DNA from: Micractinium sp. NFX-FRZ
Taxonomy: Eukaryota; Chlorophyta; Trebouxiophyceae; Chlorellales; Chlorellaceae
Direction of reading: 5' to 3'
DNA: 64,000 nucleotides
NCBI GenBank assembly: GCA_029339195.1
Contig: JAPTJF010000226.1
Coordinates: 32,296 to 96,295, forward strand
Part shown: positions 9,899 to 22,914 of the stretch, in pieces
How positions within the stretch are numbered: the first letter of the stretch is position 1
Layout of the letters: every line of letters begins with the position of its first letter
Notes under the pieces: model-generated
The model's database searches: none
What the model saw: only the letters and a program-made list of their open reading frames with translations
What the model was told of the DNA's origin: nothing
Position numbers and translations under genes: made by a program

Positions 9899-12768
9899 GG
9901 CACACCCCTGCTGCTGCAGCCCATGGCATGCTTGCCAGGGGTGGAGGCCCCAGAGCCACTGCCATGGAGCGCAGGGGTTGCAGTCGGCGGCGAGGCGGGC
10001 CCGGGGCGGGGCTTGCCTGGCGCAGGAGAGGGTTGGCCAGGCCCGGCTTGGGGTTGATTGCCAGCGCCTCTCCTGCTGTGTGCCAGAAGTAGAGGGGGTT
10101 GGGGGAGGCCACGACCTGTGGGGGCAGGAGAGGGGGGAGGAGGCGGAGGGGCACCCAGCGCAGGTCACAGGTCGGGTTGGGTGTGTGTTGTTTAGGTCCA
10201 AACGGATGCATGACCCAACAACCGGCAGCCCGCACAGCACAAGCGCCGCACCGCACTCCACTGCCCATTCTCTGCAGCCCCTTGCTTGCTTGCCCCACCC
10301 ACCGCCCTTGCCACCCCACCCCACCCGTCCACCCATATGAAAAGGCGTGCAGAATTCTTTGCGTGCCTGCAGCGCAAGCTCGACATCCGTAAAGGTGTAG
10401 CCCAGCGACTTGGGAGGCGTTGGCTCGCTGCCGTCCAGCTGGGTGAGGCGGATGCCCCGCGCAAACTCGCCTTCGTTGGGAGTGGTCTTGGCTGCGGGGC
10501 AGGGCGGGAGGGTGGGTTTGGAGTGGATGGAGCGGGGTGAGGGTCAGCGCAGCCGTGTCCACAAGGAGAGCCACCTGGCATCAATCACAGCAGTAATCAC
10601 AGCAGTAATCACAGCAGTAATATGGAGGGCTTGGCACTGAGGTGCCTGGCAGAAAGCCGCATCCGTCAAGTGTGCACACCTGAGTCTATCTGGAGTCAGG
10701 CCCGCACAGAGCTGCACCCGACCACACACGAGAGACTCACTGATGCGCCCCAGCAGGAAGTTGTGGGGGGTGGGCGCCCGGATGACGCTTTCGGGTGCAA
10801 ATCCCTTGGTGGCGCCGGTGTAGCCTGGCCCCACCAGCAGCCAGCGCCCCCCCAGGTTGCCGACATTGCGTGTGCCCACCACACTGCAGGCGCAGCAGAG
10901 CAGAGGGTGGAGGGGGGCAAGGTATGCGCATTCTTAGCAAGGAGTGATGCTGCTGGTCAGGGCCCAGATGGATCCCGCCAGCAGCATGCTGCCCTGGGCA
11001 CTCGCTGGGGCCTCAAGCTGGCGGGTGGGGCAGCACCTTGGGAGGGGCAAGTTGGAGTGGCAGGCAACACCCCCAGACAACAGCACTGGTGGGCAAACGC
11101 CTGCTGGATTGTGTGCCTGTCACGGCAGAGCGCGGCCCCAAGTACGACAGATGATTGCTGTGCAACTGAGCAGCAATCCAGCACGCGCACGTGTGCCTAA
11201 AGCGCGCGTGTGCCTAGCTAGTGTGCATCACGCAGCATGTCATGCAGTGCCTTGGGCAAGAGCACCCCCTGCGAGACACACACCACCATCCTGCCGGTTT
11301 AGGGTTCACCAAGGCGGCACATCATCTACTCCCCCCAGGCCGGCGGCACCCCACTCACGCGTGCTCCTCATAGTATGCGTCAAACAAGGAGAGCGACCAG
11401 TAGGCCCCCTGGGATGCCTCGGGGACCTCCAGCACAAGCGGGCCCTGCCTGCAAGGTGACTCAGAGGGCAGGGGAGGAGTTGGAGGAGGAACAACAGAGG
11501 GTCTTGGGCATGGGCTGACGAAACCGGCAGAGGTGTGCACACGTTTGGCTGGTTTGAGGGCGGGGCGCAGGCGCGGGTGCGTGCAGCTTAAGTCTGCCGG
11601 CTGCCGGTGGAATAAGCCGCAGCGGCGTGCTGTGCAGGGAAGAGCAGTGCGACACCGGGCGGAAGGCAGCGCATCGTGCCTGGCATCCCAGGGCATGCAC
11701 AGCGTGGACTGGACCCCACTGGTCCATGATGGCCACTGGCGCACGGCAGAGCGCCCCAAGGCCACTGCGGTACCGCATTGCGGCACCGCACCGCAATACA
11801 CCACGGCTGGCCTCCCCCACACCTCAGGTCCAGCCAGCTGAACCCGTAGATTGTCACTCCGTTGCCAAGGGTGCCATTTGTCGTTTCGTTGATCTGGGTG
11901 TCAAAATGCAGGCGGTTGTAGGTGCCCTTGTCGCTCTGCAGGTGGGAGCGCAGCCATCCAGATTTGCAGATGAGGCAGTTCAGATCTCGGCCACCACGAT
12001 CGGGAGATGCACACCGCTATACGCAACACGCAACAAAGCACCAGCGTTGCTCTCCTGCCCAACTGTGTGTTCATCACCACCCACCGGCCACCGCACAAAC
12101 CGACCTCTGAGGTGGCATAGAGAGCCCAGTAAGCGGCGGGGTAGAGCAGGTGGTATGCCTCCACCGCCCCCGCCAGCTGTGAAACACCTGGCTCCTCCCT
12201 CAAGTGCTTGGGCAGCCGGGCGGCGGCGGCAATGCCAAACAGGTCACGCTGCACAATGTGCTCGACGCCCTCCTGGGAGGAGGCTGCAGGGAGCAGGGCG
12301 CAGGAGGGGTGGGGCGCACAGGTAGGAGAGTTGCTTGCGGCCTGTCATGTACGCGGAGCGTGAAGAAGGGGCATGGAGGCGGGGCCAGCATTTGCAGGGC
12401 CGCCAGCCCAGTTTGATGTGCTGGCACCACCGCTGGCGGCGCGGGAAGGGCGGGCGGTGCTGCCAGGGCGCCAGCTGCTGACGGTCGCGCAGGCCCCGCC
12501 GCTCACCCAGGGACGCCAGGAGCGTGCTGTCTTCATAAATGGCCTTCGGGTTGCCCTGGCGCAGGGTGAGCAGCGGCTGCGGCCTGCAGAACGGGAGGTA
12601 GGGTTCTCTGTGGCTCGCAGCTCCTGGGAGACGGCTGCCGGCAACTAGGTCGATCAGGAAGCAGGGCCAAGCCAACGCTCACGGCGAAATGTCGGCGGCG
12701 CCGTCCACCGTCAGCAGGAGGAATGCCGTCACGAGGTCGAGGGACAGCAGTGCCACGCGCAGCACCAT
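6971..12768 (-). CDS. Secreted DUF1254/DUF1214 domain protein
   Basis: Sixteen exons: 12768-12683, 12583-12507, 12283-12105, 11935-11823, 11448-11359, 10883-10741, 10491-10367, 10115-10017, 9685-9634, 9339-9279, 9042-8943, 8514-8451, 8149-8064, 7796-7719, 7527-7459, 7246-6971; 565 residues. It opens with a signal peptide (MVLRVALLSLDLVTAFLLL). The N-terminal half has DUF1254 features (FDTQINETTNGTLGNGVTIYGFSWLDLR, PEASQGAYWSLSLFDAYYEEH). The C-terminal half has DUF1214 features (SRTYRIRFDAPPPYDSRAFWSLQ, a D/G-rich VDAQSRRDGSFDVILSPHK, then GENWLQTFPFTYHLVLRVYFP). The paired domains are common in bacteria and scattered in algae; function is unknown. The last ~60 residues are low complexity. 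Four of the fifteen introns need GC donors to keep frame and homology (after 10367, 10017, 8943 and 7719); the intron after 12105 has a weak GTCGGT donor. Confidence 0.8.
9822..9897. repeat. ATTG tetranucleotide microsatellite
   Basis: About 19 perfect ATTG units in intron 8 of the DUF1254/1214 gene. It creates a spurious Ser-Ile-Asn-Gln reading frame on the minus strand. Confidence 0.97.
10580..10621. repeat. Short tandem repeat, 12-bp unit
   Basis: Three units of roughly AATCACAGCAGT in intron 6 of the DUF1254/1214 gene. Confidence 0.9.
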
Positions 12769-13136
12769 TTTGCTTATTGATTGCGGAAAAGACTGTAGAC
12801 GGAAATGCAGAGGCCCCATACCTCGATCTTCCCTCTGCTGGCACCCATTTACGTTAGGTGGTGCAGGCAGGTACTGCCAGGGCCTGCCAGGGCGGTGCCA
12901 GCAGCCTGCCTGTGACCAATTCCCAGGCACCTGATCAAGTCTCAGACACCCCTGCTTTCTCTAATCAACAACAACCTGACATGACCGATGGACTGTCCCT
13001 CACTTGCAGACACGGTTGCAATACTTCAGTGTAGCAAAGAGGAGCAAACCAAGCATCAGAAAAGGAGATGGGAGAGCCATGTATCTCACACAATTCCACA
13101 GGCAGTGCAGTCAGACGAAGCACGAACAAGAGAACA
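12769..13136. other. Compact spacer between tandem minus-strand genes
   Basis: About 370 bases must hold both the 3' end of the helicase gene and the promoter of the DUF1254/1214 gene. I found no TGTAA on the minus strand here; a TGCAA variant lies near 13016-13020. Base composition is less GC-rich than the flanks. Confidence 0.5.
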
Positions 13137-16100
13137 TCACGAGTCGCTGTCCTCCTCCTCCTCAAGCATCGCGTGCCCCGCGCCCCGCACCCGCCGCTCA
13201 AGCTCGGGCCGGCTGCCGCCATTGCCGCCCTCTTCCCCGGCCGCTGCCCGTGCTGCTGCTGCGCCTGCTGCGCCCGCAACTGCTCTTGGGCGCTTCTTGG
13301 CACCGCCCTGTCTCGTGCTGGCATTGGCGTTGGCATTGGCAGCGCTAATGCCCAGCGGAACCACCCCACCAGGCGCCTCGTCCGCCGTGCTGGCACGCGC
13401 CAAGCGGTGTAGCTGCGCCGCTGGCTGCTCTGCCCCAGCACCCTCGCCGTTGCCAGTGGCTGCAGCTGCAGCGCCCTCCACCTCAGCGCCTTCCACCTGC
13501 TCTGACTCCGACCCGATGAACAGCGGCTTAAGCTTGCTCCGGCGCAGGCGCTGCGCCGGCTTGTTGCGCCCGCCGGCAGCCGGCGCGGCACCAGCGGCAG
13601 CAGCAGCTGCCGCCGCCACTTTTGTCCGCTGCTGCCCCTTTGGCAGCCCAGGCTCTGCGGTGTCAGAGTCGGTGTCATCACAGAACAGCCGCTGCAGCTT
13701 CTTTCGCCGCTTCACCACCGGCTTGTCGCCGCCCGCTGCGCCCTCCACCCCCGCCTCAGCTGCAGCCTCTCGCTCCAAGTCGTGCCAGCCGCTGCCACCA
13801 GCGCCAGCCCCACTCGGTTTTGCCGCCTTCTTCTCCTGCCTCCTCGCTGCGCGCTCCTTGACCTGCTCGCGTGTCACATCCGCGTGGCACGCCACGCACA
13901 GCGTGCGCAGGTTGTCCACGTCGCACAGCCCGCCGCCCTGCAGCAATGGCAGGTGTAGGCGTGAAGTTCAGGGCTGGTGGGATGGACTACACAGAGGAGA
14001 GGCATACAGTGCGCTGGGCACCCTGGAAGCACACATGTCTCTAGCCATCCTGTATTCAGTGCCTGCCTGCCCCAAAGTGCCTGGAATCCAGCACAAGTGA
14101 GGCACCCACCGTCCGCCCCTCCCCTGCCTCCCCCTCGCTCACCTTGTACACTGGCAGGATGTGGTCGGCCTGCCAGGCGTTGCCCTCCACTGCCCGCCGC
14201 ACCAGCAGGTCAAGGTGCGCCTTGTAGCCGCGGCCCTGGGGCAGGGGATGAGGGACCAAGGGAGGGCAAGGGTGGGTCCAGAGGTCAAAGCCGAAACAAC
14301 TACATGCTACCTCTTGCTTATGACGCACAATCGAGCGCCAGAGTGGACGGGTGCACCTGCCCAACACTGCATGAGCAACACACATGCAGGCACAGCAGGT
14401 GGCAGATCAGCAGCCCAAGCCGCCATGCCGAAGCTCACCATGAGTCGTGGCGCCCGCGCTGCAATGATGCGCCTCCGCTGCTCCTCCCACCCGCGGCTGC
14501 CCTTCTCCACAGCCTGCAGGTGGGGGCGCCAGCAAAGTGCGGGGTGCCTGCTCACCTCCTTGGAGCACGAGCAGGGCACTGACGTGCACCGTGGCAGGCA
14601 GACAGGCAGGCACGGTTGGCACGAGCGGCACCATAGCGTGAACCTCAGCAGGCAAAAACAGGGGGAAAGGTGTGCATGCTCCCCTCATCCCCCTCTCCGC
14701 CCCCCCTGCCCGTGCGCACCTGCAGGCGCTTCACCAGCGTGTGGCAGTCGAGGCGGCAGGCCACGCAGATCCCTCGCTCCAGCTTGAACAGGGCGCGGCG
14801 GTAGGCAGACCCGTTGGACTTGAGAGCAAACCGGCCCTCGCACTCGCCGCTGCGGGAGGCCGGGGAGCGCAGGGGGAGCAACCGGGGGAGCATGCAGGTA
14901 TGATTGAGGCCCCAACAGATGGCTGCCTACAGGTGCGGAGGTGCTGGGTTGCGCAAGCCACTTGGCTGTGGCTGCCGTCCCCCGAGCTGCCTGTCACTGA
15001 TGTTTGACCTGGCACACTTCACAGCACTGGCACTGCCCCTGATGCCCCCCCCCCACCTGCAGAAGAGGTTGGTCATCCCATCCAGCAATGCCTGTGCCGG
15101 CTGGGCCGCCGCCTTGCCGGGCACCGGTTTGGCACAGTTGATGCAGAGGCGTGCACCGTCGGGCATGAAGGGCTGCTGGTACTGCGACTCTCGGGCATAC
15201 CTGGGCAGCGGGGGGAAATGTGGGTGTGGGATGGCTGAGGGGGCAGCAGGCAGCAGCGAGCGGAGACGGCGGGTGGGCATGAGGCGCTGGCGGGCGATAG
15301 CAACCGAGTCATGCAGCTGTTCTTGGGCCTTGCAAAAATGCATACCAAGAGCGAGCCTCCCTGGGCGCCCTGTGTTGTCCTGTTAATATGCCACCCAGCT
15401 GCCCTCTCTCTCACCGCTTGAAGGCCACCGTGACCGTGCGCCACTCTGCACCCGGCGGCAGCGCCAGGTCGGCACGCTGCTGTGCATCCACAAAGCGGTC
15501 GGTGCTGGTGCCCAGCTTGCCGGCAGCTGCAGCCGCTTGGTCCACCTCATCCACCGCCTGCGTGCCAGCATTGAGGCAAGAGAAGCTTGACCACCATAGG
15601 CACCACAGGAGGGGCATTCTTCTGCCAGGAGCGATGAGATGGAACAGGGTGACACCCAGGGGTTGTGCCACACCTACATAGACAAAGGTGCCTGGTTCAA
15701 AGCACGGGTGCCAGCCCATGGCACAGGGCCACTCAGGTAGTGCAACCGACGCCAGGCCTCTCACCTCTTGCAGCGGCGGGCGCAGAACCTTGCCCTGCAG
15801 CCGCGACTGGTGCAGCCCGCGCAGCTCGCGCCACTCCGCCGCGAACTCGCGCGCCTCTGCCAGTATGGCCGCCAGCTGGGCGGCGCTGATGTGGCGTTCC
15901 AGGGCCAGCACACCAATGCCGCCCACCACCGCCGGCGCCCGGCGCGGCTGCCCCGCCTGTGGCGCAGCAGGATCTGATGCTGCTGCTGCTGCTGCCCCCG
16001 TGGCCACTGCCGTCGACTGTTCTAGCGTGACAGCTGGAGCGCCCCGCTGCTGCTGCTGCGGCCGTACAATGGAAGCCTCTGCAGCCAATAAACTCCTGTC

Positions 16101-19100
16101 CAGGCTCACTGCTGCCAGCAGCTCCTCCAGCGGCGGCGAGTCACCAGCCAGCAGAGCCTCCATTGGCAGGCTGAGGCGGAGTGGCGCGCTGCCGTCGGCG
16201 GCGGCGTGCAGGTGCACGCGGTTTGTGTTCCCGCTCACTTCAAACCACGCCTGCGGGCAGGGCAGGGCAGGAGCGGAGGGCGAGACAAGAAGAGAGGAGA
16301 CGGGGTGGGCAGGGCAGGGCAGCGCGACAATGAAGGCAGCTAGGGGTGTGCTCAGCGTGGCAGGCAAAGTGATGCACATAGCACACCTCTTGGGATGAAC
16401 ATTAGTGCCCTCTGATCCCTTTATTTCCTTACCTCCACGGGTTCAGCTGCCTGCTGTGGCTGAGGCGCTCCCAAAAGCTGGCCAGCAGGCACTCCATTCA
16501 CAGCATGAGGCGAGGCTGCCAGCACGGCAGGAGGGGACCTGTGACCACGCGTGGGGCCACGGCACCGAGCCGAGCCAGGCGGGCTGCCTGCCAAGGGGGC
16601 ACCCGCTGCCGCTGCTGGAGACAAAGCAGCGCCATCCGGTGGCCTGGCTGGCAATGTGGCCCGGTTGTCAGCCAGCTGCAGGCCGCTGTGATGCTCTGCA
16701 CAGTCTGCTGCTGCTGCTGGGACTTGCACAGCTGCTGCAAGCGGCTGGCCGCCTGCACGTGCCTCCGCTGCGGGAGTAGCTGCGGCGTCAGCAGCCGGTC
16801 CCCCAGCAGATTTGGGCTCTGTGGTTGGCGGCACCATCTCTCCTGGGCTGCCGCCTGCCGCACCCTCTGGAGATAGAACCGCTGACTCTGGCGTCGTGAA
16901 AGCTACCTGGCTGCCAAAGGCATCCCCCTCCCCTGCTGCTGCCGGCACCGCTGCTACAGCGGCCGCAAACATGCCAGCAGCTGCCGCAGCTGGCGCTTGC
17001 AGTGGCGACTCGTCCGTCTGCATGCCGCCTCGCTGCATGTAGGCCAGCCCTGCCTTGGCAGCAGCGGGCGTCAGCCCTGCCACCTCAGCGTCATGCACAC
17101 ACTCCACCAGCAGCCCTGCCTGAGCATCCACAGCAGCAGCCTGCTGCCCCTCCCTGATGCCCTGCTCTGCCGCCCCCGCCGCTCCCCCCGCTGCTGCTGC
17201 AGCCCCGCCCATCTCGCCCGGCGCAGCGGCAGCTGGCAGCCCCGCGCCGTCGTGCACAGCTGACACCCTCGCCAGGCTGCGGTTGAGGTGCTGCCAGCGG
17301 CGGTCGTCTGTGGTGCCCTTGGCACACAAGAAGTAGATGTTCACTGGCTGGCTCTGGCCCTGGCGATGTGCGCGGTCCTCTGCCTGCCGCACCAGCGCCA
17401 CCTCATCGGGCAGCTCTGCACAGTGACAAGCAGGAGGCGCCAGCAGAGGGCCAGTGTCACTCAGTGGCAGCTGGGTGAGGGCTGCGTTCTCCATGTTCAC
17501 AGCAATACCGCTCTGCACAGCTGTGCACCACAGAACCACGACTCAACACAGCATTCCCAGGGACGGTTGCACGTTGTGCTGATGGCTGGGTGGAGCATTA
17601 GGACAGGTTGGGAGATGAGCAGGCACCCCCCACGAAGCCAGCCTGGTCCACTGCTACCCACCTGCAAACACCACCACGCTGGCACAGCTAAAGTCCAGGC
17701 CCACTCCCGCGGCAGTCACGGACAGCAGCGCCACACGAATTGAGGGGTCGGCGTGGAAGCGGCGGACTGCGGCACGCCTGCTTGCATGGCAGCATTGGGC
17801 GGGGACCAGAGCCAGGCAGATGTGGATGGCGGGTGCTGAGCAGGACAAGGGGTGGAAGGCGCCTATGGCGGACGGTTGACTGGCCAGGGCGTGCCAGGTA
17901 AACAGGCAGCCAGGGCAGGCACAAACACATCCCCAACCCTCCCAAGCTAACGGACCTGTCCTCTTTCCAGGTACTTTCTTTCTGTCTCACCTGTCCTCCG
18001 GATCAGTGCCGCCGTCAATGCGCACATATCCCACTGGTGCATAGCCAGTGGCCCCCTCCAGCGCCGCCGCCAGCCGGTTCATCACGGTCTTGTGGTGAGC
18101 AAAGACCTGCAGGCAGGCAAGCAAGGGGGCAAGCACTGCGTTCTTGTTAGATTATGTGCAACAGCCAGCCCCAGGCAACGCAGCGCAGGCGGCCAAAACA
18201 CGCATAGGCCGTCTTCATTCAAGGATACAGAGGAGAAGGGAGCAGGCCACAAACACAGCACGGCAGGCAGCTCAAGGCCACTGCTTGCCAGGAACTTGGG
18301 TGCATCAGCGCTGGGGAGATCGCCCGTGGCAGCAGCATCACCATCACCATCCTCTGCGGGAGCCTGCAGCACGAGCAGGAGGGATGCATCTCTGCTGAGA
18401 AAGAGGGCGCATGATACGCGCGTGGGCATTGGATGTTATGCGCTTGCTCAAAACTCCACGGACACCCACCTCAACCCGTCCAGTAAAGCAGCATGAAGTT
18501 CGCACTGCCCAGCACAGCTCCCCCCACGACCTGCTCTCACCTGCGCCCTGCCTGCGCCGCCGCCGCCGCGCCTGCCGCTGCGCACCCCCAGGGCGGTCAC
18601 GAGCCAGTCAATCACACTGGAGGCCTTGGCAATGCCAGTGCGATGCGCTGCACTGACGCCCTTGGCTGGGCCCTTGCCGCCAGCTGCCCCGTCCTCTCCT
18701 GCTGTGTCCGCGTCCTCTCCCTCTCCCTCGCTCTCGCCGTCAGAGCTGGCGCTGCCCTCGCTGTCGTCTGCGTGGCGCCGCCGCCCTGTTGGCATCTTGG
18801 GCCACTCTGAGGCGGGCGGTTTAGGCAGGCGGATGACCTGCCGGCGCTTGGGGGGCAGCTGCGGGGGAGGGGCCGGAGGGGCACAGGCAAACAAGCCAGG
18901 TGTAAAGCTTCTTAGATAATCAGCCAGCCGAGAAAAGCTGGAAGGCATTCGACCCCTCATATCTTTTTTCATGAGCTCACTCTCCTCACAAATCCAATTG
19001 GAGGAACACGTGTTGCGCACAGGCTGACCTGCAGTGCAGCCACCCCACTTAGGCGCCCCACCTGCGACAGCACGTCCCTCTTCAGCCGCCGCAGCATCAC

Positions 19101-22100
19101 CTCCGCCTTGAGCATCTCGTGCAGCTCAGGCCCCCGGGACAGCCCGCTCACGTCGTAGCGCACGGAGCGCTCGCCCGGGGGGTGGAAGCCTGCAGCATGG
19201 GCAGGTCACGCCAGTGGGTCGGTGGTGGTGGATGATGGCACGTGGGACGGAACATGGATTGAAGCAGGCAGGCAGGGCAGGCAGGCATTGAGAATGGGCA
19301 GAGGGCACATGCGACTACCAGCAGCGCTGCCCACCTGGCAGCGGCACCTCCCGCCGGTTGCAGTAGGAGGACGCATATTCGATGCGGCTGCGGCCCAGCA
19401 GGCCCGGCATGACGGCGTCCACCTGGGCGCACGGGGGTGGGAGCAGGGAAGCACGGCAGCACGACGGATGGGCTCATCTGTGTGCAGCTGCCTGTCCAAG
19501 CAGCTAAGGCTCCCAGAAAGGCTGCCAGAGATCCACACAAGACGGCAAGGCAGTTCTTTATCAACGCACACACACATACTGTGTGCCCACGTGGCAGGGT
19601 GCCCGCCCGGCTTCCTACCTGGCGGAAGAGGTCAAAGGGGCGCGAGAGCGAGGGGGTGCCTGTGAGCAGGATGGCGCGCTTGGCCAGCTTCACGGCGCTC
19701 ACCACTGCCTCTGTGTGCAGCGCGTCTGGGGGCTTGCTGGAGGTGCGCAGCGTGTGGCTCTCTGCGAGGGGTGGGCCGAGTGGCAGGAGGGGGTGCAGCG
19801 TGGGCGGCTGGTCACAAGACGCCACCTGCTGCCCTGCTGCCACACTGCACTGACACTGCCGCTGCACACCGGAAAAACTGCCCCTGCTGCTTGCGCCCCA
19901 CCCCCCTGCCTGCATCCCCTCGCCCTGGTGCTTCACGTGCCCCGCCTCACCGTCCACGATGACTACCTGCCATCGCAGGCTGGCCATGCAGTTCTGCGTG
20001 TCGCGGCAGGGCGGGCGCGACCCAGCGCACATGGACACATGGTGCCCGCCCCGCCCCTTGCATGCGTCGCACGTCAGGCGCTGCATCATCTCGTAGCTAG
20101 TGATAGTCACCAGAGGCACAGACCCCTGTGGGGAGGGTGGGTGGGGAGCTGGGTTGCTGGTAAGCCGGTGAGAAGATGTGGGTCGTGGATTCAGGCATGC
20201 ATCAGGTGGCTGGAGGTGGTGCGCAGTTGGGCACGGCAGTGGCAGGCAGCCAGCACGATTGAATGATGGGCAGGGCTGGGCCTCGGAGCAAGGGGGCCTA
20301 GAGCGCGGTATGCTGGACTGAGAGCAAGCGCCGTCATCTTCGATGCTTGCATACCTCTTGTGCACGACCGAACCAACCATTCCGTACGCAACACGTGCAT
20401 TCACTGCGTGCTGCCGGCGCCGGCCAGCACAACACAGCCACCTACTGTGCCACAAGGAACGCCTCGCCCTCAACAGCACACCGGCACACTCGCACGCCCA
20501 CCTGCGCCACCCGGTCCTCCTTGCCCTCGATGACGTGGATGGTGGAGGGGCGCAGGTGCGGCAGCCACTTCTCCAGCTCCTCAGCCCACACCAGGCGCAG
20601 GCTGGCGGGCACGATGATCAGCAGTGGCCACTCCTCCTGCGGGTGATGCGAGCGCAACCAATGGGGCCAGTAAGAGGCGCGACGCAGGCACTCTGAAGGC
20701 GCAGTGCGCCGGTGCAGGCAGGCTGACCATGTACGCTCAGCAAGCAGGCAGTCGAGCTTGCATTCAAGCGGCCTGTCAGGCTCAAGGACAACATCATAAA
20801 TATGCATGAGCCCAGCAAGCACAGAGGCGCAGGCAGGAGGGAGGCGGGCAGGCACCTCCGACTGCACGTGCCTGGTAGCAACTGGCCAGCGCGATGGCTT
20901 GCACCGTCTTGCCCACACCCATCTCATCCTGCATGGAGGCAGCACCACATGCTCAGCGTGGCAGAGGCGCGGCAGCCACTGCAGGCTGGTCCGCTCACCA
21001 TGCTGCTTCACTTGTACAAATCAGTGAAGACAACCAACTGTGCGCTGACCTCCCTCCCCTCACTGTGTCTGTGCGCCGACTCACCGCAATCAGGCAGCGC
21101 CCGTTGCGCGCCAGCCCAAACAGCACGCCCTCCCGCTGGAACGGAAGCAGCGCCGCCTCCAGGAAGGGCGGCATGCGGGCGTACAGCTGCTGCACCTGCC
21201 CCAGAGAGGGCAGCATGCGCAGCGTGCCCCTGCGCAGGCAGGGAGACGGGCAGGCGGTGCAGGCGCTGGGAGCGTTGGTAGAACATGCGAACCACACGGC
21301 TCGGAATGCACGCTTCTCTGGCTACCCAGTGCCGTGCACTCCCCTGCCCTGCCCAGAGCATTCCAGTGTGCCTCACCTGGCTGCCTTGAGGGTAGCAGGC
21401 GGGACCAGGCCAGTAACGCTGAGCAGGCAGACGCCAAACTGCCGGCTGAACTGCTGCAGCTGGCTGCTCAGCCGCTCATATTCATGCAGAGGGAACACGA
21501 CAGGCTGGGGCGCCTCGGCAGGAGGCACGACCGGCCGCATCATTGCTGCTACTGCAGCCGGCTCTGGTAGTGCCGGCTGCACCGCTGCTGCGGCATGCTC
21601 TGCCGCTTCAGGCTGCACTGCTTGTGCCGGCTGCTCTGCTGCCAGTGCTAGCGTGATGCCATCGCTGCGAGCGCCTGGGCGAGCGCCCTCCAGAGCAGGT
21701 GGCGCCTCCTGGGCCGCCGCTGCTGCTGCCCGAGCCATGCCTGCTGGCCCCTCGTTGATGGCAGCCTGCGCCGCTGATGTGCCAGGTGCCGCCGCAGCCG
21801 CAGCCGTTGCCAGCGCTGCTGGCGTTGCAGCAGGCCGCCCCGCCGGCACGCTCAGCGCACGGCACAGGTCCACCCCCGCCACTTGCAGCACCGCTGTGAC
21901 GCCGCCGCACCAGGCCACTGCATCCTCTGCGCCCGTTGTGGGTGCTACCGCCAGTGTGCGCTGCCGACGGTCAAGGGTGATGCTGAGCTCTGGGGTGAGC
22001 TTGCGGGGCGGCGGGAACTCACGGTATGCGCAGTCGGGGTAGTTGGAGCAGGCCCAGAAAAAGCCGGAGCCGCCGCCCCAGCGCACCAGCTGCAGCGCGC

Positions 22101-22569
22101 CGCCGCAGCCACGGCCGTACACGCCGGGACAGCTGCAGGCAGGCACAGGCAGCGGCGGGGGCAAGCGGGGTGGGAGGCTCGCGACGCTGCCAAACTCTGC
22201 TGGCATCCGCCTGGACTCATAGTCTGCACTGCACCTATGGCCAGTAACGTGAGCATTCCAGGGTGCGCACCTGTCGACTTCCGGGCGAGGCATCGGCGGC
22301 GGCGTCTGGCGGAAGAGCTGGCAGCGGCGGCACAAATCGGCTGCAGTGCGCGGTGGTCCCTCGGCTCGCTGCGGCTGCCTCTCTGGTTGAGGGACCGAGG
22401 CTTGGGGCTGTTGTTGCAGCGCAGGTGCGGCTGGAGGAGCGGCAGAGAGCTTGGCGGCAGCTGTCGAGGCGCCTGCTGTGGCCTCCTGCTGCCGTTCTGC
22501 CAGCGCCTGCTGCTCAGCTGCTTCAAGGGCCTCCAGATCCCAATCCTGGTCATCGCCCCAGTCTGACAT
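13137..22569 (-). CDS. ZRANB3: ZRANB3-like SNF2 annealing helicase with C-terminal HNH endonuclease
   Basis: Twenty-one exons: 22569-22271, 22132-21377, 21229-21085, 20928-20872, 20636-20502, 20125-19951, 19761-19619, 19422-19335, 19189-19062, 18858-18541, 18363-18289, 18106-17991, 17777-17662, 17415-16433, 16250-15765, 15557-15415, 15200-15057, 14849-14720, 14513-14439, 14235-14143, 13937-13137; 1801 residues. Order: C4 topoisomerase-type zinc finger (~100-135, FFWACSNYPDCAYR); Ala-rich linker; SNF2 ATPase with DEMGVGKT (401-408), DESH (~522), LLTGTP; helicase C-lobe (VFAHHKTVMNRL, VTAAGVGLDFS, QAEDRAHRQGQ); long linker; a substrate-recognition-like segment (FEVSGNTNRVHLH, ~1181); HNH nuclease (CVACR, ADHILPVY ~1527, DNLRTLCVACH ~1543); acidic tail. 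Animal ZRANB3 has this helicase-plus-HNH order and remodels stalled forks. I see no NZF or PIP box; the zinc finger is at the other end. Introns after 20872 and 18289 use GC donors. Confidence 0.9.
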
Positions 22570-22770
22570 CCTCCGAATTCACGGCAGCTTTCACATTGAA
22601 GCGCCAAGGGCTGGGGAGGCCTCCAGAGATGCGCAAAGCACCATCAATTTGCAACGGACCGCGCAGAATGGCTGGGCGAGCGGAAACTGGCCATGGTGGC
22701 GCCGCCAGCGTGTCGGCGGCGCCGGCGCCAACCACTGAATTCCATCTGCCCCCCCGCATGTACACACAGT

Positions 22771-22775
22771 TTACA
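22771..22775 (-). terminator. Candidate TGTAA polyadenylation signal, FKBP gene
   Basis: TTACA on the plus strand, 140 bases past the FKBP stop and about 200 bases upstream of the helicase start codon, so the helicase promoter is confined to that short gap. Confidence 0.55.
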
Positions 22776-22914
22776 CGGTCAAAATTGGAGCTCCATAGCT
22801 CAGAAAGTCAACAAAATTCCGAGGGTGTGTCAAACATATCAAAGTAATGGCCGGCACGCACAAGGCACTGGGCCGCTTGTGGCCACCGTGTGGCACAGCC
22901 AACCACGAGCGCGC

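Noticed and set aside
9678..10574. 298-residue minus-strand frame with Ser-Ile-Asn-Gln repeats
   Set aside because: It is the ATTG microsatellite in an intron read together with flanking exons; homology and phases support splicing instead.
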